A stretch of DNA of 64,000 nucleotides from positions 1 through 64,000 of the forward strand of contig CAVIIZ010000003.1 in assembly GCA_963642995.1 (NCBI GenBank), read 5' to 3'. Shown piece by piece: positions 17,961-28,133 of this stretch. The position numbers and the translations under genes are program-made. Positions within the stretch are counted from its first letter, which is position 1. Every line of letters begins with the position of its first letter. Source of the DNA: CAVAWX01 sp963642995. Lineage in GTDB: Bacteria; Actinomycetota; Coriobacteriia; Coriobacteriales; QAMH01. The notes below the pieces were generated by a model. That model made no database searches, was not told the DNA's origin, and saw only the letters and a list, made by a program, of their open reading frames with translations.

Positions 17961-19316
17961 GTGGACTATTCCCGCTACAACCATATCGTGCAGACGGGCC
18001 GGGCAAGCTGGGCGCTGTACAACTTCCGCACCGGCAAGCTCGTGCACCTCGACCCCATCACCCACGACAGCTACGAGCACGCGAGGGGGCGCAGCGCGAA
18101 CACCGCGTTTGTCCGCAGGCTGGGCGAGGAGGGCTTTCTCGTGGACTACGACGAGCGCGCCCGCATGCGCACCGAGCTCGTCGCCGGCTGCGGGCAGACC
18201 TCCCACATCGGGCTCGTGGTGTGCCCGACGCTCGCGTGCAACTTCTCCTGCCCCTACTGCTTCGAGCACGCGCGTGCCGCCACGATGGACGCGCATGTGC
18301 AGGACATGGTGGTGGAGTACGTGGAAAAACGCGCTCGGGAGCTGGGCAGCTCGCGTCTCGAGATCGTGTGGTACGGCGGCGAGCCGCTGCTGGCCCTCGA
18401 CGTCATCGCCTCTCTGTCGGCGCGCTTCATGGAGCTGTGCGAGCGCCTCCACATGGCCTACGGCGCCGACATCGTCACGAACGGCTATCTGCTCGATTCT
18501 CGCTGCGCCGAGGTCCTGCGCGCCGCGCGGGTGAAAAACGTGCAGGTCACCCTCGACGGCCCCGATGCGGCCACGCACGACGCGACGCGCCATCTGGCAG
18601 GCGGCGGCGGCACTTTCGAGCGCATCGTCGAGAACCTGCGCGGGATCTGCCCGCAGCTGCACGTCGACGTCCGCTGCAACTGCCATGCGCGAAACGCGGG
18701 GGGCCTCGAGCGGCTGCAGGCCCTCCTCGACGGGATATCGGCTGAAAACGGGGCCGACATCGAGCTGACGCCTGCCTTCATGGACGCCGAGATGGGCGCC
18801 GTCGACCGCGAGGCCGCATGCTCTTTGCTGCTCGACCGCGAGGAGTACTCCGACCTCTTCTTCGGTTTCTACCGGGCCCGCAAGAAGGTTCCGGCGCGCT
18901 TTCGCTTCCTCGGCACCTCGTGCATGGCGTGCAACGCGGCAGGCGACGCCGTCGACGGCAGGGGCGACCTGTACCTGTGCTGGGAGCACATGGGCGACGA
19001 GAGCCTCGTCGTCGGCAACATAGAGGAGCGCCTCCACGACCGCGAGCCCGACGCGCGCATAGGCGTCTACGACAGGTTCATGGCCGGCGTGTGGCCGGGC
19101 GACGACGAGGAGTGCATGGAATGCAAGCTGCTGCCCGTGTGCCTGGGGGGCTGCCCGCACAAGCGCATCGTGAAGGGAAGGCACGTCTGCATTCCCTTGA
19201 AGCACAACATCGACACGTACGTGCGCGACCTGTGCGCCCTCGGCGACGGCGACGGCGACGCGCCTTTTCCCGTCCCCACGCGCTTTCAGGCGCCGGCTTC
19301 GGGGCGGGGATGCTAA
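17961..19316 (+). CDS. Radical SAM/SPASM RiPP maturase 2
   Basis: The 451-residue protein carries an N-terminal segment of about 80 residues that may help recognise the leader peptide, then CxxxCxxC at Cys93, Cys97 and Cys100 (CNFSCPYCF) and YGGEPLL. Its SPASM domain has CMACN, LCWEHMGDE, CMECKLLPVCLGGCPHKR and a final Cys. This is the layout of peptide-modifying SPASM enzymes. I chose the GTG at 17961 because GGGAGG lies just upstream; a TTG at 17934 would add nine residues. The precursor gene follows 41 bases after its stop. It is likely co-transcribed with maturase 1. Confidence 0.85.
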   Translation: MDYSRYNHIVQTGRASWALYNFRTGKLVHLDPITHDSYEHARGRSANTAFVRRLGEEGFLVDYDERARMRTELVAGCGQTSHIGLVVCPTLACNFSCPYCFEHARAATMDAHVQDMVVEYVEKRARELGSSRLEIVWYGGEPLLALDVIASLSARFMELCERLHMAYGADIVTNGYLLDSRCAEVLRAARVKNVQVTLDGPDAATHDATRHLAGGGGTFERIVENLRGICPQLHVDVRCNCHARNAGGLERLQALLDGISAENGADIELTPAFMDAEMGAVDREAACSLLLDREEYSDLFFGFYRARKKVPARFRFLGTSCMACNAAGDAVDGRGDLYLCWEHMGDESLVVGNIEERLHDREPDARIGVYDRFMAGVWPGDDEECMECKLLPVCLGGCPHKRIVKGRHVCIPLKHNIDTYVRDLCALGDGDGDAPFPVPTRFQAPASGRGC

Positions 19317-19319
19317 ACT
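19311..19319 (+). promoter_or_regulatory. Candidate promoter for the precursor peptide gene
   Basis: TGC then TAAACT forms an extended -10 overlapping the stop of maturase 2. Transcription would start near 19326, ahead of the strong AAAGGAGA ribosome site of the precursor. This would let the precursor be made in excess over the enzymes. Confidence 0.45.
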
Positions 19320-19357
19320 AGACGGCGTCTATCGATCGACATCGAAAGGAGACCGAC

Positions 19358-19666
19358 ATGCATCCCAGCGAGATACTCTCTCACAAAGTCGCCGAAGACG
19401 AGGATTTCCGCACCAGGTTCCTCGCGGTCAAGGCCGCTGCCGAAGAGGCGGGCAAGTCCAGCGCGGAATACGCCCAAGACCTCATGCCGCTCATCTCCGA
19501 GGCGGGCTTGGACCTCGACGTCGACGACGTCGCGAAGTTCCTGGGCGAGTGCGACAAGGTCGATTTGGACGACGACGCGCTCGATGCGGCGGCAGGCGGA
19601 GGATGCGGCGGCGTCCGCAGGCACGGCGGCACCTGCCTGACCTGCCCGGAGAACTGCGTGGCGTAA
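19358..19666 (+). CDS. Nif11-type RiPP precursor peptide with four-cysteine core
   Basis: The 102-residue peptide has an acidic helical leader of Nif11 type (from EDEDFRTRF through SEAGLDLDVDDVAKFLGE) ending in LDAAAGG. That is the double-glycine signal cut by C39 peptidases (Gly80-Gly81). The core after it is short and rich in Gly and Cys: C83, C93, C96 and C100, with VRRHGG and CLTCPENC and a C-terminal Val-Ala. A strong ribosome site (AAAGGAGA) precedes the ATG. It lies between two SPASM maturases and the exporters, so it is the probable substrate. Thioether (sactionine/ranthionine) or related cross-links are plausible; the product is unknown. Confidence 0.85.
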   Translation: MHPSEILSHKVAEDEDFRTRFLAVKAAAEEAGKSSAEYAQDLMPLISEAGLDLDVDDVAKFLGECDKVDLDDDALDAAAGGGCGGVRRHGGTCLTCPENCVA

Positions 19667-19712
19667 GGAGTCTTCCTTTCCCCGGTTTTCTCGTTCATGC
19701 CGAAAGGCGTGG

Positions 19713-19759
19713 AAAAGCGCCGCGAGCCGCCCTCCCGGGTGCGCCCGCGGCGCTTTTTT
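19713..19759. terminator. Bidirectional intrinsic terminator after the precursor gene
   Basis: A perfect 12-bp stem (AAAAGCGCCGCG paired with CGCGGCGCTTTT, 22-base loop) ends in a T-run on the plus strand and also gives Ts on the minus strand. It separates the precursor transcript from the convergent exporter operon. Confidence 0.85.
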
Positions 19760-19777
19760 CAGGCGCCTTCTCCCTTT

Positions 19778-22072
19778 TCAGAGCTGCTGGCGGCGCATCA
19801 GCTCGGCAAAGGCGCCGTCTCGCGCCAGCAGCTCCTCGTAGGCGCCGTCCTCGACGATGTGTCCGTCTTCGAGCACGAGGATGCGGTCGCAATCGCGCAC
19901 CGTGGACAAGCGGTGCGCCACCACGATGCGCGTGCACCCTATGCGGGCCAGCGCGTCGGCCACCTTCTTCTGCGTCGCGTTGTCGAGCGCGCTCGTGGCC
20001 TCGTCGAGCAGCAAGACCTTCGGATGCGATGCGACGGCGCGCGCGACGAGGACGCGCTGGCGCTGCCCGCCCGAGAGGTTGCAGCCGTCAGGACCTACGA
20101 AGGTGCCGATCCCCAGCTTCATCTTGCGCACGTCGTCTGCAAGGCCTGCCACCTCGAGCGCCTCCCATGCCTGCTCGTGCGTCAGGGAGGCGCACGAGAC
20201 GCCGACGTTGTCGAAGATGCTGCCCTCGAAAAGGCGGCTGTCCTGCAGCACGACCCCGAAGGCGTCGCGGCGCAGGCGCTCGCAGTCCAACGTGGACAAA
20301 TCGCGCCCGTCGAAGCACACGCTGCCAAGGTCCGGGCGCTCGAAGCCCAGCAGGAGGCGCAGCAGGGTCGATTTCCCGCATCCGCTTTTTCCGACTATCC
20401 CCACGTACGCGCCCGGCTGCACGTCAAGCGACAGGTCGTGAAACACCTGCACGCTTCTTTCGTAGGCAAACGAGACGTGGCGCATCTCGATGCGCCCGCA
20501 TGCGTCGCGCACGACCTCTCCGCCTTGCGCCGTCTCGGGAACCGCCTGCATGATGGGTTTGAGCATGTCGAGATGCGGTTTCAAGGTGAAGACCTGCGCA
20601 AGCGACGCGACGACCGACGTCATGCATCCCTGTATGAGGGCGTAGCTGCTGGCAAAGACCATGTAGTCGCTGCCGTCGTCCACGCCGCCGGCGGACGCGC
20701 ATGCATACAGGAGCAAAAGCCCCGCCAGGTTCGAGGCGCACGTCAGGACCTGGGACCACACGAGAGGGCCCGGATTTCCGTAGGACAGCATCGTCTGGCG
20801 GGCATACGGCCTCGCCCATCGGGCGTATGCGCGTTTCTCGGCGCCGGCGCTGCGGATCTTGCGCATGCCGCAGATCGTGGACAGCTCCACTTGGCTCGTC
20901 TCGGCGCGCGCGGCGAGGATGCGGTTCGTGCGCCGCGCGGAAAACCACGAACCGGCGATGTTGACCGCAAGCGTCGCGCCCACGACGAGCACGCACGTCC
21001 ACAGCATCCCCGCAGACAGCACGCCCAGCTGCACGATGTAGACCACCATGAACACGACCGCCAGCCCGCTGTCGCATGCGAGGGTGAGGAAGGCGTCGAC
21101 GGCGGGCTCCAACCCGGAAAAACGCGTGGCCAGCTCGCCTGCCGGGTGCTTGCGGAAAAACGAGGCGGGCAGCGAGAGGATGCGCATCATGAAGGCGGCG
21201 CACAGGTCGGTTTTCATCATCGAGGAAAAACGCGCCTTCACGAGCTGGACGTTTGCCTCGAACAGCGCCCGGGAGGCGGCGATGGAGGCGGCGGCTATGC
21301 CGATGGCCGCGGCGACGGGCACGATCTTCGAGGCGATCTGGGAGGCGTTGGGCACGATGATGTGGTAGACGAGCGAGTTCAGGTAGGGCACGCCCGCGCC
21401 GACGCCGGCCACGATCAGGGCTGCGACCAGCGCCTTCACGTACTCGATGCGCCTGGGGGCGGATGCGATGTGCGCCACGAGGTCGCCGAGGGACAGCGGG
21501 CGGGCGGGCAGCGGGCGGTAGAAGCAATACGCCCGCCCGTCCAAGACCTCTTGCATGGCCCGCTCGTCCACGCGGGTGCGCGGGCCGTCTTCTTCTGCCG
21601 TGTAGACATAGCCGCCGCGCCTCGGCAGCAACGCCACCGCCGCCCCCTCCTTCGTGAATCCGAGCATGGCGCCCGCCGACCGCTTCCACCATGCGCCCTC
21701 GAGGCGCACCTGCCGAAACTCCATGCCGCTAGACTCCAGCTGCGCCTCGATCCCGGATTCCACCTCCGCTTCGCCAGGCGCCGTCGCGCGGGCCTGCCCG
21801 CCCGCCCCGGCGGCCCGCCCGCCCACCGTGCCTTTGCGCGCCTTTTTCACCCTGTAAAACGACAGTATGCAGTCGAGGGCCGATTCCAGATCGCAGGAAG
21901 CCGGGGAGGCGGGCGCTCCTGCCTGCCGGCCTGTGATGCCGGCGCGTATCCGGTCGAGGCCCTCGGAGAGCATGGCGGCCTCTTCGCGGGACTTGCGCTC
22001 GAGGCGCTCGGCGAAGGCGGGGCTTTCGGCGGCTGCGCGCGTCGAAGCGCCGTTCTCGTTTGCCGTGCCCAT
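19778..22072 (-). CDS. NHLM-type RiPP export ABC transporter without peptidase (ABC2)
   Basis: The 764-residue half-transporter has a large cytoplasmic N-terminal region (about 1-215) instead of a peptidase. About six membrane helices (225-500) follow, then a complete ATPase with GKSGCGKST, LSGGQRQR, VLLLDEATSALD and the H-loop VVAHRLS. The long N-terminal domain without C39 residues is typical of the second ABC protein of NHLM/Nif11 peptide export systems. Its ATG is one base after the stop of the C39 exporter gene (TAG C ATG), so the two are translationally coupled and probably act together. A bidirectional terminator follows its stop. Confidence 0.85.
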   Translation of the reverse strand: MGTANENGASTRAAAESPAFAERLERKSREEAAMLSEGLDRIRAGITGRQAGAPASPASCDLESALDCILSFYRVKKARKGTVGGRAAGAGGQARATAPGEAEVESGIEAQLESSGMEFRQVRLEGAWWKRSAGAMLGFTKEGAAVALLPRRGGYVYTAEEDGPRTRVDERAMQEVLDGRAYCFYRPLPARPLSLGDLVAHIASAPRRIEYVKALVAALIVAGVGAGVPYLNSLVYHIIVPNASQIASKIVPVAAAIGIAAASIAASRALFEANVQLVKARFSSMMKTDLCAAFMMRILSLPASFFRKHPAGELATRFSGLEPAVDAFLTLACDSGLAVVFMVVYIVQLGVLSAGMLWTCVLVVGATLAVNIAGSWFSARRTNRILAARAETSQVELSTICGMRKIRSAGAEKRAYARWARPYARQTMLSYGNPGPLVWSQVLTCASNLAGLLLLYACASAGGVDDGSDYMVFASSYALIQGCMTSVVASLAQVFTLKPHLDMLKPIMQAVPETAQGGEVVRDACGRIEMRHVSFAYERSVQVFHDLSLDVQPGAYVGIVGKSGCGKSTLLRLLLGFERPDLGSVCFDGRDLSTLDCERLRRDAFGVVLQDSRLFEGSIFDNVGVSCASLTHEQAWEALEVAGLADDVRKMKLGIGTFVGPDGCNLSGGQRQRVLVARAVASHPKVLLLDEATSALDNATQKKVADALARIGCTRIVVAHRLSTVRDCDRILVLEDGHIVEDGAYEELLARDGAFAELMRRQQL

Positions 22073-22073
22073 G

Positions 22074-24275
<2,202 letters not shown>

Positions 24276-24279
24276 GCGC

Positions 24280-24462
24280 TCAGTCCACGTACGGCAAAAA
24301 CTCGATGTGCAGGCACACGGCCACTATGCACGAGACCACCACCGCGAACAAGACGATGCCCAGCAGCACGAGCCATGCCCTGCCCGAGGCGACTTCCACC
24401 AGCGAGTCGAGCTTGTCCGGATGGTCGAGCTGCTCGAGGCTCTTCTTTCGGTATATGTCCAT
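24280..24462 (-). CDS. Anchor-only remnant of an NHLM/HlyD-type secretion adaptor
   Basis: This 60-residue protein starts at an ATG with AAGGAG nine bases upstream. It begins MDIYRKKSLEQLDHPDKLD, then VASGRAWLVLLGIVL and one transmembrane helix (about 29-50), and stops eight residues beyond the membrane. This start closely resembles the N-terminus of the HlyD-family secretion protein of NHLM peptide export systems (RKKALERL..PE.LD.L...V..R.WL). That protein normally continues for more than 300 residues outside the membrane. Four bases separate its stop from the C39 exporter start. It is either a minimised adaptor for a single-membrane cell or a truncated relic still translated at the head of the export operon. 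Confidence 0.65.
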   Translation of the reverse strand: MDIYRKKSLEQLDHPDKLDSLVEVASGRAWLVLLGIVLFAVVVSCIVAVCLHIEFLPYVD

Positions 24463-24502
24463 GTGCGGCTCCTTCGCGCGCGTCGCCCGGTGCTTGCCCG
24501 GG

Positions 24503-24511
24503 TATATTATC
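24503..24511. promoter_or_regulatory. Divergent promoter region for the export operon and maturase 3
   Basis: This AT-rich island in GC-rich DNA reads TATATT (24503-24508) on the plus strand and GATAAT (24511-24506) on the minus strand. It lies about 45 bases from the small adaptor gene and 80 bases from maturase 3. The shared location suggests coordinated expression. Confidence 0.45.
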
Positions 24512-24586
24512 CTACATTCCTCCGGCGCCCATGCGCCGTGGTCGCGTCATCGGAGCGCGAGTCGAAAGCGGGAGGTGGTGCGCGAG

Positions 24587-26050
24587 ATGGCGGCCTATCT
24601 GAAGAAGCCCTACGCGTTGGAGGGCTGGCGCGACAAGCCGTATTGCCTGCGCGACACCCGCTCCTGCGCGATACGCCCGCTCACCCGCCCCGAGTTCGAG
24701 GTGGTGCGCGGCCTGGACGCCCCGCCCGCCGCCGGCCCGGGCGCGCCGCGAGAAGACGGCCCTCGTGCGGACGGGCCCCGCGCGCCCGCCGCGGACTCCA
24801 TGGCGTTTGCGCGCCTGGCGCTGCAGGGATTCATCACGCACGACCCGGCGCAGGCGGCCTCTCCCCGCTACCTCTACCACGACTACCTGCGACGCGACGT
24901 GGTGCAGCTTTCCGTCACCGACCGCTGCAACTTCCGCTGCCGGCACTGCATGGCCACGGAAGGGGGCTTTGCGGGGCGCGGCGAGCTTTCCTTGGCGCAG
25001 ATGGAGGACCTGTTCGCGCAGATGGCCCGGCTCGGCATCCGCTATGTCGAGTTCACGGGCGGCGAGCCGCTGCTGCGAGACGACTTCGCGCAGATCGTGC
25101 AGGCGGCCGACGGCGCGGGGTTGCGCATCAGGCGCATCTACACGAACGGTTTCCTGCTTCGCGCCGGGCTGCTCGGGCAGTTGCGCGCGCTCGGCCAGGC
25201 CCCGGTGTTCGTCATCAGCTTCGACGGGCTGGGCGTGCACGACTGGATGCGCCGGGCCTCGGGCGCCGAGTCTTGCGCGTTGGCCGCCATGGACCTCGTG
25301 CGCCGCGAGGGCTTCGAGCTCGTGGCAAGCGTCAACGTCAACGCGGCGAGCGCGCCCGTGCTCGAGCAGACCTGCAGGCACCTCGTCTTCGAGCGCGAGG
25401 TCGACGCGCTGCACCTCATGCGCACGGCCCCCTCGCCCGCGTGGAACGCCGCGCTCTCCCAAACCGGCGTGCAGGCCGACCTCGATTGCGACGCGTACTT
25501 CGAGGCCATGCTCTCCTTGCTGGAGGTCTCGCGCGAGGAGGCCTGGCCTGCAGACCTCGACATACTGCACATGCCGACGTTGCACCTCCATGCGCCCTGC
25601 GGCGTGTTCGAGCGCATCGCGGACCTGCCGCCGGCCACGGGCCGCGAGAAGACGATGGCATGCTGTCCCAAGGCGTCGAGCATGCTCTTCATCGCAAGCG
25701 ACGGGCGGGCGCTTTTCTGCAGCGCCTTCGAGGGCGCCTCCCTTGCATGGGGCGTCATGGGCGGAGACGACGTGAACATACGCACGGCGAGCCTGCGCGA
25801 CATCTTGTCGGATTCGGCGTATTCCAGACGCTACGAGGAGACGGTGGCCGACATGCTGGAAAAAGAGGAGCGTTGCCGCGGATGCCGCTGGCTTGCGCTG
25901 TGCCGGGGAGGATGCCCGCTGTCGCGTCTGGCGGACGCGCACCAAGACTCGCTTGCCCAGAGCTGCCGGCTGTTTCGGGGCGGCTATTTCGAGCGCTACC
26001 TGGAGGCGATCGGGGCATATCCGGGCGATCGCCGGCCTCTGGACGGGTGA
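24587..26050 (+). CDS. Radical SAM/SPASM RiPP maturase 3
   Basis: The 487-residue protein has an N-terminal domain of about 105 residues with a Pro/Gly/Ala-rich linker (45-70) that could bind the leader. CxxxCxxC follows at Cys114, Cys118 and Cys121 (CNFRCRHC), then FTGGEPLL and a SPASM domain (ACCPKASSM, LFCSAFEG, CRGCRWLALCRGGCPLSR, final SC). It is on the other side of the exporters but shares their divergent promoter island, which ties it to the same locus. The ATG at 24587 has GGAGGTGG upstream; a GTG at 24578 is possible. It may act in sequence with maturases 1 and 2; its reaction is unknown. Confidence 0.85.
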   Translation: MAAYLKKPYALEGWRDKPYCLRDTRSCAIRPLTRPEFEVVRGLDAPPAAGPGAPREDGPRADGPRAPAADSMAFARLALQGFITHDPAQAASPRYLYHDYLRRDVVQLSVTDRCNFRCRHCMATEGGFAGRGELSLAQMEDLFAQMARLGIRYVEFTGGEPLLRDDFAQIVQAADGAGLRIRRIYTNGFLLRAGLLGQLRALGQAPVFVISFDGLGVHDWMRRASGAESCALAAMDLVRREGFELVASVNVNAASAPVLEQTCRHLVFEREVDALHLMRTAPSPAWNAALSQTGVQADLDCDAYFEAMLSLLEVSREEAWPADLDILHMPTLHLHAPCGVFERIADLPPATGREKTMACCPKASSMLFIASDGRALFCSAFEGASLAWGVMGGDDVNIRTASLRDILSDSAYSRRYEETVADMLEKEERCRGCRWLALCRGGCPLSRLADAHQDSLAQSCRLFRGGYFERYLEAIGAYPGDRRPLDG

Positions 26051-26082
26051 GGGGCCTGCACGGCGCGAAGCGGAGGCGCGGA

Positions 26083-26091
26083 TGCTATTCT
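26083..26091 (+). promoter_or_regulatory. Candidate extended -10 for the amidohydrolase gene
   Basis: TGC followed by TATTCT, about 108 bases before the ATG at 26200, in the spacer after maturase 3. No clear -35 is seen. Confidence 0.35.
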
Positions 26092-26199
26092 TGCAAGGGT
26101 TCGCCTTCCCTTTCCTCCGCCGGCCGGTCTCGAGCCGGGGAAAGCGGGGGAGCGGGGTGAAGCGAAGAGAAGGCACGTTGCGAAAAGGAGAGGGTTGAC

Positions 26200-27969
26200 A
26201 TGTCCCACATCACGAGGAGGAGCTTCATCAAGGCCGCAGGCATCGGCTGCGCGGGCGCCGTGCTCGCGGGAGGGCTGGCCGGCTGCTCGAGCAACGGCGG
26301 CTCGTCTGGCGGCTCGTCGCCCGAGGCGGCCGACACCGTCGTCTACGGCAAGATCTACACGTCCAACTCGAAGGGCGAGTACGCCGAGGCGCTGGCCGTC
26401 AGGGCCGGCAAGTACGTCTACGTCGGCGACGAGGACGGCGTGAAGGGCTACATCAAGGACGGCACGACCAAGGTGGTCGACCACCGCGGCAAGGGGCTCG
26501 TCATGGCAGGCGCCACCGAAGGCCACGGCCACTACGCCATGGCCGGCGTGCTCGAGTACATGAAGCTCACGATCGCCGGCAGCACCGAAGAGGAGATTTT
26601 GGCAAACGTCAAGAAATTCGTCGAGGCCAACCCCGACAAGCAGGCCTACTGCACCTTCGGCTGGGACAACGTGGCGCTCAACCAGGCGAAGTTCACCATG
26701 AACATGCGCCCCAAACTCGACGAGATCTGCTCCGACAAGCCGCTGTTCATAGGCGACAACTCCGGCCACAACGCCTTCGTCAACAGCAAGGCCTTCGAGC
26801 TCGCCGGCGTCACCAAAGACACCTCCGTCGTCGGAGGCGAGTTCGTCAAGACCGCAGGCGGCGAGCTGTCCGGCCTGGTCTCCGACATGGCCGACAACTA
26901 CGTCTTGAAAAAGGTCGTCGTCTCCGCGCCCATATTCGGCGAGGGCGACTACGAGGGCATCTGCCGCACCATGGAGAAAAAGCTCCACGCCTACGGCTAC
27001 ACCTACTACCAGGACGGCTGGATGAACTACTACGGCACCCAGGTCATGGACTGCCTGAAGAGCTACGACGAGAAGGCGGGGCTTGCCATCGTCGCCAGCG
27101 GCTCGTACAAGATCGACTCCTACGAGGACTGGAAGGCCGAGCTGGACAACGCCGAGGCCGCCATGAAGAAGTACCCCACCGACCACTTGAAGTACAACGT
27201 GGTCAAGTTGTTCGCCGACGGCGAGGCGGTCGAGTCGAAGTCCGGCTGGATGATCGAGGCCTACCCCGACGGCACCCACGGCACCCAGGTCTGGGACACC
27301 GAGGTCATGAACGACATAGTCAAGACCGCCAACGAGAAGGGCATCTCCGTCCACGTCCACTCCCAAGGCGACGCCGCCTCCCGGCAGGTGGTCGACGCGT
27401 TCATCAACGCGCAGGAATCGAAGAGATCCGGCGTCTACAACGGCATATGCCATGGCCGCAACATCACCGAGGAGACCAAGAAGAAGATGGGCGAGCACGG
27501 CATCTACGCCGCCGAGAACATCAACTGGCGCACCCTCGTCGCCGCGGAAAACGGCGACAAGGTCCCCGAGACGCTCGACGTCGGCCTCGCCCGGGCGGGA
27601 TACCCCCTGAAGTCGCTTCTCGACGCCGGGGTGAACGTGTCGTCTTCCACCGACGTGCCCGCGGCCTCGGGCGCCCCGTGCGACGTGTGCGGCATCATGG
27701 AGGTCGCCGTCAACGACACGCGTCCCGACCAGCAGGTCTGGCAGCTCGACGAAAAGGAGAGGATCACCATCGAGCAGGCCATCGACGTCATGACCATCAA
27801 CGGCGCCAGGCAGCTCATGCTCGACGCCGAGCGCGGCTCGATCGAGACCGGCAAGTACGCCGATTTCCTGTTGCTCGACAAAGACGTCACCGCCTGCGAC
27901 AAGGACAAGATCCACGAGGGCAAGGTCGAAAGCGTCTACTTCGAGGGCAAAGAGGTCTACACCGCCTAG
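26200..27969 (+). CDS. Tat-exported lipoprotein amidohydrolase (amidohydrolase-3 family)
   Basis: The 589-residue protein begins with a twin-arginine signal (TRRSFIKAAG) followed by a lipobox (GGLAGCSS), so it should be folded, exported by Tat and lipid-anchored. A Ser/Gly linker precedes a metal-dependent hydrolase domain with HGH (ATEGHGHYA), HVHSQGDAA and a later NICHGRN/ITEE region typical of family 3 (exoenzyme/YtcJ-like) proteins. The C-terminus has the family's ITIEQAIDVMTINGARQL and GKYADFLLLD. The substrate is unknown; such enzymes cleave C-N bonds of amides or cyclic amidines. AAAAGGAGAGGG precedes the ATG. It stands as its own unit between a candidate promoter and a terminator. Confidence 0.88.
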   Translation: MSHITRRSFIKAAGIGCAGAVLAGGLAGCSSNGGSSGGSSPEAADTVVYGKIYTSNSKGEYAEALAVRAGKYVYVGDEDGVKGYIKDGTTKVVDHRGKGLVMAGATEGHGHYAMAGVLEYMKLTIAGSTEEEILANVKKFVEANPDKQAYCTFGWDNVALNQAKFTMNMRPKLDEICSDKPLFIGDNSGHNAFVNSKAFELAGVTKDTSVVGGEFVKTAGGELSGLVSDMADNYVLKKVVVSAPIFGEGDYEGICRTMEKKLHAYGYTYYQDGWMNYYGTQVMDCLKSYDEKAGLAIVASGSYKIDSYEDWKAELDNAEAAMKKYPTDHLKYNVVKLFADGEAVESKSGWMIEAYPDGTHGTQVWDTEVMNDIVKTANEKGISVHVHSQGDAASRQVVDAFINAQESKRSGVYNGICHGRNITEETKKKMGEHGIYAAENINWRTLVAAENGDKVPETLDVGLARAGYPLKSLLDAGVNVSSSTDVPAASGAPCDVCGIMEVAVNDTRPDQQVWQLDEKERITIEQAIDVMTINGARQLMLDAERGSIETGKYADFLLLDKDVTACDKDKIHEGKVESVYFEGKEVYTA

Positions 27970-28051
27970 GGGCGCCTTCGCAACCGGCCGCCGCCTCGAG
28001 CGCCGCGTCTTGCCGCGCCGCGAACGATGTCGCCGCCGAAGCCCCGAAAGG

Positions 28052-28079
28052 CCCGTCCGCACGATGCGGGCGGGTCTTT
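28052..28079 (+). terminator. Intrinsic terminator after the amidohydrolase gene
   Basis: A ten-base stem with one wobble pair (CCCGTCCGCA with TGCGGGCGGG) around a three-base loop, followed by TCTTTCTCT. Confidence 0.75.
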
Positions 28080-28082
28080 CTC

Positions 28083-28091
28083 TGCTAGAAT
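28083..28091 (+). promoter_or_regulatory. Extended -10 promoter for the ABC/permease operon
   Basis: TGC then TAGAAT directly after the terminator Ts, 42 bases before the ATG at 28134. Confidence 0.5.
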
Positions 28092-28133
28092 CCGCAGGCG
28101 CGATTGCGCGCTTTACCTGAGGGGATCGAGGGA

